Source of the DNA: Gammaproteobacteria bacterium
GTDB lineage: Bacteria; Pseudomonadota; Gammaproteobacteria; Burkholderiales; Burkholderiaceae_C
Assembly: GCA_018828125.1 (NCBI GenBank)
Contig: JAHJWB010000023.1
Coordinates: 186,001-250,000, forward strand
Length of the DNA: 64,000 nucleotides
Direction of reading: 5' to 3'
The notes below the pieces were generated by a model. The model worked only from the letters and a program-made list of their open reading frames with translations, was not told the origin of the DNA and did no database searches. A program made the position numbers and the translations under genes. Positions 59,461 through 64,000 of the stretch are shown piece after piece (position 1 is the stretch's first letter; each line of letters begins with the position of its first letter).

Positions 59461-59928
59461 ATGTCATCCAACACCCACACTGCCCGCCTCCCGTACCACA
59501 AGCTTTCGTCCAAGGCCTTTATGGGCCTGGTGAGTCTGTCTGAAACCATCAAGAAAGGCCCGCTGGGCACGCGCCTGGCCGAGCTGGTGTTTTTGCGCGT
59601 GTCGCAGATCAACGGCTGCGCGTATTGCATGGACATGCACTGGCATGTGCTGGTCAAGGAAGGCGTGGAGCCGCGCCACCTGAACGCGGTGGCGGGCTGG
59701 CGCGAGGCGCCGTTCTTCAGCGAGCGCGACCGCGCCGCACTGCGCTGGGCCGAGATCATCACCGCCACGCCCCACAGCGACGCCAGCGACGAGGAATACG
59801 CCAAGCTGCAGGCGGTGTTCTCTGAAGCCGAGATCAGCGACCTGGGCTTTGCGATTGCGGTGATCAACGCCTGGAACCTGCTCAACGCTGGCATGCGTGC
59901 GCCGATTCCAGAAACGCCGGTGGCTTGA
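59461..59928 (+). CDS. Carboxymuconolactone decarboxylase/AhpD-like protein
   Basis: The 155-residue protein has the AhpD/CMD fold with the redox motif NGCAYCMDMHWHV (CxxC, as in AhpD), preceded by LVFLRVSQI. It probably is a thiol-based alkylhydroperoxidase-like enzyme; true carboxymuconolactone decarboxylase activity is less likely with CxxC. It is the typical partner of ECF41 sigma genes and has an ECF41-type promoter upstream. No strong Shine-Dalgarno is needed to decide the start, because AAGGAG lies 12 bases before ATG. Confidence 0.92.
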   Translation: MSSNTHTARLPYHKLSSKAFMGLVSLSETIKKGPLGTRLAELVFLRVSQINGCAYCMDMHWHVLVKEGVEPRHLNAVAGWREAPFFSERDRAALRWAEIITATPHSDASDEEYAKLQAVFSEAEISDLGFAIAVINAWNLLNAGMRAPIPETPVA

Positions 59929-59938
59929 GCCAGTTTTT

Positions 59939-59999
59939 GAGTCAAATTGGCCGCTAGCGCTTATCCAGTAAGCGCTAGCAGCTATTTTTTTGATTGCAA
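59939..59999 (-). repeat. Dispersed palindromic repeat, copy 10
   Basis: GAGTCAAATTGGCC flanks perfect 11-bp arms GCTAGCGCTTA (59953-59963) and TAAGCGCTAGC (59969-59979) with loop TCCAG, then AGCTATTTTTTTGATTGCA. It is one of the best-preserved copies. Confidence 0.9.
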
Positions 60000-60105
60000 A
60001 CAGCGGCCCAACCAAGCGCCGCCTGTGTAGCCTGCCTGACAGTCGCCAGCGCCGCTCCGGCCTACAGTGGTGCCTCCCACCCCCACACACCATCGGAGAC
60101 ACCCC

Positions 60106-60879
60106 ATGCTCAACATCCCTTCGCTGCAGGGCAGCGTCACGGCCGAAGAATGGCAACTGCGCTGCGACCTGGCCGCCTGCTACCGGCTCGTCGCGCTGTA
60201 TGGCTGGAGCGACCTGGTTTTTACTCACATCAGCGCCAAGCTGCCCGAGTCGGTGTCGGGCGAAGGCGAGCACCATTTCCTCATCAACCCGTATGGCCTG
60301 ATGTTTGACGAGATCACGGCGTCGAGCCTGATCAAGGTGGACATGCAGTGCAACAAGCTGCACGAATCGCCCTTCCCCGTGAACCCTGCAGGCTTCGTCA
60401 TCCACAGCGCCGTGCACGAGGCCCGGCCTGACGCGGGCTGTGTGCTGCACACCCACACGCGCGCCGGCGTGGCCGTCAGCGCGCAAAAGAACGGCGTTCT
60501 GCCCATTAGCCAGCAAAGCACCTTTGTGCTGGGCTCGCTGGCCTACCACGAGTACGAAGGCGTGGCCTTTCGCGACGAGGAAAAGCCGCGCCTGCAGGCC
60601 GACCTGGGCGAGGCCAACTTCCTCATGCTGCGCAACCATGGCCTGCTCACCGTGGGCAAGACCATTGCCGATGCTTTCTTGTCGATGTACACGTTCGAGA
60701 ACACCTGCCGCATCCAGATTGACGCACAGGCCGGTGGCGAGCTGACAGAGGTGAACCCGCAGATCGTGAGCGGCGTGGCGCAGGCCATGCGCGTGCAGAC
60801 AGGCGGGCTGGGCGGCGCATTTGCCTGGCCTGCGCTGCTGCGCAAGGTGCAGCGCGACCTGCCCGGTTACGACAGCTGA
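60106..60879 (+). CDS. Class II aldolase/adducin family protein
   Basis: The 257-residue product (ATG 60106 with GGAGA upstream) is a class II aldolase: the DLAACYRLVALYGWSDLVFTHISAKLP start, FLINPYGLMFDEITASSLIKVD, zinc-binding HxH in CVLHTHTRAGVAV (two His) and a third His in NHGLLTVGKTIADAF. The family cleaves phosphorylated sugars by a zinc-dependent retro-aldol, but many members, like adducin heads, have other roles. Substrate unknown. A GST gene follows 91 bp downstream. Confidence 0.9.
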   Translation: MLNIPSLQGSVTAEEWQLRCDLAACYRLVALYGWSDLVFTHISAKLPESVSGEGEHHFLINPYGLMFDEITASSLIKVDMQCNKLHESPFPVNPAGFVIHSAVHEARPDAGCVLHTHTRAGVAVSAQKNGVLPISQQSTFVLGSLAYHEYEGVAFRDEEKPRLQADLGEANFLMLRNHGLLTVGKTIADAFLSMYTFENTCRIQIDAQAGGELTEVNPQIVSGVAQAMRVQTGGLGGAFAWPALLRKVQRDLPGYDS

Positions 60880-60969
60880 CAACTCGCGGGAGTGGGCAAA
60901 ACGAGGAGGTCAGCAGAGAAGCCCGGCAACGCATAGGATGCGTTTCCTCATGTTTTCTGAAGGACTCCC

Positions 60970-61578
60970 ATGAAGTTGTACTACTCCCCCGGCGCCTGCT
61001 CCCTGTCCCCCCACATCGCTTTGCACGAGGCTGGCTTGGCCTTCACCCCCGTGCTGGCCAGCACCAAAAGCCACAAGCTGCAGGACGGCACCGACTACTA
61101 CGAGATCAACCCGTTGGGCTATGTGCCCATGCTGGAGCTGGACGACGGCACCCGCCTGCGCGAAGGCCCGGCCATCGTGCAATACATCGCCGACCAGGTG
61201 CCGCTCAAGATGCTGGCGCCCCAGAACGGGAGCCTGCAGCGCTACCGACTGCAAGAGTGGCTGACCTTCATCGGCACCGAGATCCACAAGGGTTTCAGCC
61301 CCCTGTTCAACCCGGCCACGCCCGAGGAATACAAGACCATGGCGCGCACCAAGCTGCTGGAGCGCCTGCAGTGGGTGGACAGCCAGTTGGCTGACAAGCA
61401 GTACCTGATGGGCGACCAGTTCACCGTGGCCGATGGGTACCTGTTTACCGTGTCCAACTGGACCAAACCCACCAACGTGGACATCTCGGGACTTGCGAAT
61501 CTGGCGGCTTACCGCGAACGCGTGGGCGCACGCCCTGCAGTGCAAGCAGCCATGAAGGCAGAAGGCCTGTTGAAGTAA
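60970..61578 (+). CDS. Glutathione S-transferase, beta class
   Basis: The 202-residue protein begins MKLYYSPGACSLSPHIALHEAGL with Cys10, the catalytic cysteine of beta-class GSTs. A glutathione-binding NPLGYVPMLELDDGTRLREGPAIVQYIAD segment (Pro and Glu-Ser/Gly equivalents) follows, then an all-alpha C-terminal domain with QYLMGDQFTVADGYLFTV. It conjugates glutathione or reduces disulfides in the cytosol. It ends 2 bp before the convergent MFS gene. Confidence 0.94.
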   Translation: MKLYYSPGACSLSPHIALHEAGLAFTPVLASTKSHKLQDGTDYYEINPLGYVPMLELDDGTRLREGPAIVQYIADQVPLKMLAPQNGSLQRYRLQEWLTFIGTEIHKGFSPLFNPATPEEYKTMARTKLLERLQWVDSQLADKQYLMGDQFTVADGYLFTVSNWTKPTNVDISGLANLAAYRERVGARPAVQAAMKAEGLLK

Positions 61579-61580
61579 GG

Positions 61581-62822
61581 CTATAAGGGGCGCTGCCGCC
61601 ACGCCACCAGCGCCCCCACCCACAGCGCGCAGGCAGAGAACACCAGCCCGCGCGCCAAACCTCCCGGGCCGTCAGCGATCCAGCCCACCACCGTGGGCCC
61701 CACGATCTGCCCGGCGGCAAACACAATGGTGAACGCGCTGATGCCACTGGCCCACAGCACTTGCGGCAGGTTGTGCCGCACCAGCGCGGTGGTCGACGCC
61801 ACCACCGACAGGAACACCCCCCCAAAGAGCAGGCCCGACGCCATCATCACCGGCCACGCCGAGGTGACGGCGGGCAGCACTGTGGCCACGCCCAGCAGCC
61901 CGTTGAGCAGCGCCAGCGCCTGCCCGCCCCGGCTGCGGTCCAGCAGGCCGGCCCAGATGCGCGATGACAGCACCACCGCCAGCCCCAACAGCGCATAAAA
62001 CCACGTCACCGAGGTGCCGCTGGCGCCCTGCTCGCGCAGCAGCGCCACCACAAAGGTCATGTAGCCGATGTAACCCACCCCAAACAGGCCGTAGCCCAGC
62101 AGTGCGGGCGCCAAGGCGCGCCAGCGCACCCGCGCAGGCGGCGGGGCAGCATTGAACGCCGTGGGCGGGGGCGCGGGCGGCGCCAGCACCCGCAACGCGC
62201 GTGCTGGCCACCACAACACCAGGGTGGCCGCAGCGCAAGCCAGCCCCAGCGCCCACCAGGCCCAGGTCCACGCGTGCGGTGCCGGGGCGGCAGCCAGCAC
62301 CGAAGGCACTAGCAAGGCCGACAGCGTGATGCCCCAACCGGTGCCGCCGTAGTACAGCCCCAGCAACAAGCCGCCCCGCCGGGGCTGGTGCGCCCCCAGG
62401 CGCGCGGCCAGCAGGCCACCGGCCACAAACACCAGTGCACTCGCCACACCGGCCAGCAAGCGCTGCAGCAGCAGCGGCGCGGCCTCGGTAAAAAAACCGC
62501 TGAGCCCCATGAAGAGCGTGGCCAGCACAGACCCTGCCAACAACACCGTGCCAGGGGCCAGGCGCCGCAACAACAGGGGAGTGGCCAGCGCACCCAGCAG
62601 ATAGCCCAGCGCATTGACAGTGTTCATGGCACCGGCCAGCGTGTACGACCAGCCCAGGTCCTCGCGCATGGGAGGCAGCAGCAAGGCATACGCAAACCGC
62701 GTGATGCCCAGCGAAATCGCGGCCCCCATCGACAGCGCTACCGCCAGCCACAAAGCCGGAATGGCAGGCGTCGCGGATGCGGAGGGACACGCAGGTGGGG
62801 GGGGGTGGGGGTGTGCAGGCAT
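61581..62822 (-). CDS. MFS transporter, YbfB/YjiJ family
   Basis: The 413-residue product (ATG 62822) has 12 hydrophobic helices and resembles the YbfB/YjiJ family: SMGAAISLGITRFAYALLLPPMREDLGWSYTLAGAMNTVNALGYLLGALATPLL and GYGLFGVGYIGYMTFVVALL. The function is probably efflux of a small metabolite. The Pro-rich N-terminal leader and start are uncertain. A 228-bp spacer separates it from the divergent Old Yellow Enzyme gene. Confidence 0.88.
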   Translation of the reverse strand: MPAHPHPPPPACPSASATPAIPALWLAVALSMGAAISLGITRFAYALLLPPMREDLGWSYTLAGAMNTVNALGYLLGALATPLLLRRLAPGTVLLAGSVLATLFMGLSGFFTEAAPLLLQRLLAGVASALVFVAGGLLAARLGAHQPRRGGLLLGLYYGGTGWGITLSALLVPSVLAAAPAPHAWTWAWWALGLACAAATLVLWWPARALRVLAPPAPPPTAFNAAPPPARVRWRALAPALLGYGLFGVGYIGYMTFVVALLREQGASGTSVTWFYALLGLAVVLSSRIWAGLLDRSRGGQALALLNGLLGVATVLPAVTSAWPVMMASGLLFGGVFLSVVASTTALVRHNLPQVLWASGISAFTIVFAAGQIVGPTVVGWIADGPGGLARGLVFSACALWVGALVAWRQRPL

Positions 62823-63049
62823 GGGAGCTTTTGATTCTGCCCCACCCCCCAACAACGTGCTGGTCGCCCGGCACAACGGAACACAAGGCACCGGATCACG
62901 CCTCACCATGCCGCAGAGCCTTTGTTACACCCGCCGTTATCACAAAACCAGAGCCCTTGTTGACGCATGTGCGCTGCACGTTTTGTGTTGCAGCATTAAC
63001 CTCCGGGTGTTGATCGATTGTGTGCAACCCGTTTTCTGAAAGCTGATCC

Positions 63050-64000
63050 ATGCCTTTTCTGTCCGACCCCGTACAAGCCGGTGACTTGCAACTGGCCAAC
63101 CGCATTGCCATGGCGCCGCTCACGCGCAACCGCTCGCCCAACGCTGTGCCCACCGACCTCGTGGCCACGTACTACACGCAGCGTGCCAGCGCCGGGTTGC
63201 TGATCTCCGAAGCCACCGCCATCACCCAGCAAGGCCAGGGCTACGCGGATGTGCCCGGCCTGTACGCGCCCGAGCAGATCGCTGGCTGGAAGAAAGTCAC
63301 CTCGTCTGTCCACGCCGCAGGCGGCAAGATCGTGGTGCAGCTGTGGCATGTGGGCCGTGTCTCGCACACCGACCTGCAGCCGGGCAACGCGGCGCCTGTG
63401 GCACCGTCCGCCATCCAGGCCAAGACCAAGACCGTGCTCATCAAGGACGGCGTGCCCACCTTCGTCGAAACCTCCATGCCCCGCGCACTGGAGCTGGCCG
63501 AGATCCCCGGCATCGTGGCAGACTACCGCCGCGCAGCACGTGCCGCCATCGACGCGGGGTTTGATGGTGTTGAAGTGCACGCCGCCAATGGCTATCTGAT
63601 CGACCAGTTTCTCAAGACCGGCAGCAACACCCGCACCGACGCCTACGGCGGCAGCATCGAGAACCGCGCCCGCTTGCTGGTCGAGGTGTTGACCGCTGTC
63701 TCGGCAGAAATCGGCGGCGGCCGCACCGGCATTCGCCTGTCGCCCGTCACCCCCGCCAACGACGTGATCGACGCCGACCCACAACCCCTGTTTGAGTATG
63801 TGGTGCGCCAGTTGGGGGCCCTGGGCCTGTCGTACATCCACGTCATCGAGGGTGCCACCGGCGGCCCGCGCGAAGTGGAAGGCCGCCCGTTCGACTACGC
63901 CGCCCTCAAGGCCGCGTACCGCGCCGCAGGCGGCAACGGCGCCTGGATGGTGAACAACGCCTACGACAAGGCGCTGGCCGAAACCGCCCTGGCCAACGGT
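63050..64000 (+). CDS. Old Yellow Enzyme family NADH:flavin oxidoreductase, 3' partial
   Basis: The frame starts at ATG 63050 and is open to the window end (317 codons of about 360-370), so the C terminus is missing. OYE blocks are evident: IAMAPLTRNRSP, VVQLWHVGRVSH, the substrate His-Asn-Tyr triad in DGVEVHAANGYLIDQFL, and TDAYGGSIENRARLL. These FMN enzymes reduce activated alkenes, nitro-esters or quinones with NAD(P)H (NemA type). It is divergent from the MFS gene, which may be co-regulated. Confidence 0.93.
   Translation, partial: MPFLSDPVQAGDLQLANRIAMAPLTRNRSPNAVPTDLVATYYTQRASAGLLISEATAITQQGQGYADVPGLYAPEQIAGWKKVTSSVHAAGGKIVVQLWHVGRVSHTDLQPGNAAPVAPSAIQAKTKTVLIKDGVPTFVETSMPRALELAEIPGIVADYRRAARAAIDAGFDGVEVHAANGYLIDQFLKTGSNTRTDAYGGSIENRARLLVEVLTAVSAEIGGGRTGIRLSPVTPANDVIDADPQPLFEYVVRQLGALGLSYIHVIEGATGGPREVEGRPFDYAALKAAYRAAGGNGAWMVNNAYDKALAETALANG

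Noticed and set aside
1206-59999. CRISPR interpretation of the dispersed palindromes
   Set aside because: Copies are single, kilobases apart, palindromic and oriented both ways, with no spacer array or cas gene.
62798-62811. Poly-G tract as a phase-variation switch for the MFS gene
   Set aside because: The run is in the Pro-rich leader and is interrupted by T; the start could also be elsewhere, so a switch is not supported.
1-64000. Prophage, insertion sequence or genomic island
   Set aside because: No transposase, integrase, phage structural gene, tRNA-attachment site or clear composition shift was seen.

Overview
The window reads as chromosomal DNA of a GC-rich betaproteobacterium, most likely a member of the Comamonadaceae close to Acidovorax. 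This is inferred from a monomeric NADP isocitrate dehydrogenase, Bug-type tripartite tricarboxylate transporter binding protein, mnmG-rsmG-parA/parB with nearby parS sites, and two dispersed intergenic repeat families of a type I associate with Comamonadaceae genomes. No rRNA, tRNA, CRISPR array, transposase or prophage gene was found. Gene density is high and most genes are intact; the first (FAD-linked oxidase) and last (Old Yellow Enzyme) are cut by the window edges.

Layout. 0-7.3 kb: end of a D-lactate/glycolate-type FAD oxidase, a membrane protein, a phosphoesterase, two small ferredoxin-fold monooxygenase-like proteins, an orphan peptide-type ABC binding protein, a BON protein and an acetyltransferase. 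7.5-13.7 kb: a tightly coupled four-gene nucleic-acid repair cassette (MBL exonuclease, ATP-dependent ligase, Lhr-Core helicase, metallophosphoesterase). 14-17.9 kb: icd and a lipoprotein hydrolase divergent from a LysR regulator. 19-24.5 kb: a TetR regulator with an inverted-repeat operator that recurs before a catabolic cluster (Bug binding protein, Gfo/Idh/MocA dehydrogenase, DUF993 aldolase-like protein, TIM-barrel isomerase) of unknown substrate. 24.5-29 kb: a KaiC-like ATPase plus a lone response regulator, then a Fur-box-preceded DUF3649/PepSY/DUF3325 iron-related operon. 29-42 kb: LysR/azoreductase, DUF1993, VOC, MFS/AraC, a GAF-GAF-GGDEF-EAL protein, flavin reductase, a short RecQ and a Ca2+/Na+ antiporter.

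42-48.4 kb: an envelope cluster with a COG3014 lipoprotein, YcfL-like protein, LpoB and a CsgG/LpoB-like protein carrying a His/Gly/Ser-rich insert, followed by a membrane methyltransferase and a large exported protein. 48.8-55.9 kb: the chromosome-partition region, mnmG-rsmG-lysE-parA-hydrolase-membrane protein-cupin-parB, with three near-perfect parS sites inside rsmG and mnmG and a degenerate one in a CRP-like gene. The replication origin is probably not far away. 56-64 kb: oxidoreductases, a YkgJ protein, an ECF41 sigma factor with a carboxymuconolactone-decarboxylase-like target, a class II aldolase, a glutathione transferase, an MFS protein and an Old Yellow Enzyme.

The most notable non-genic signals are ten copies of a CTAGCGCTT...AAGCGCTAG repeat (one supplies the last codons and stop of parA, another the stop of an araC-type gene), three copies of a GC-rich element that always starts a few bases after a stop codon in the sense orientation, two TGTCACA-N16-CGTC promoters around the ECF41 gene, and the paired TetR operators.
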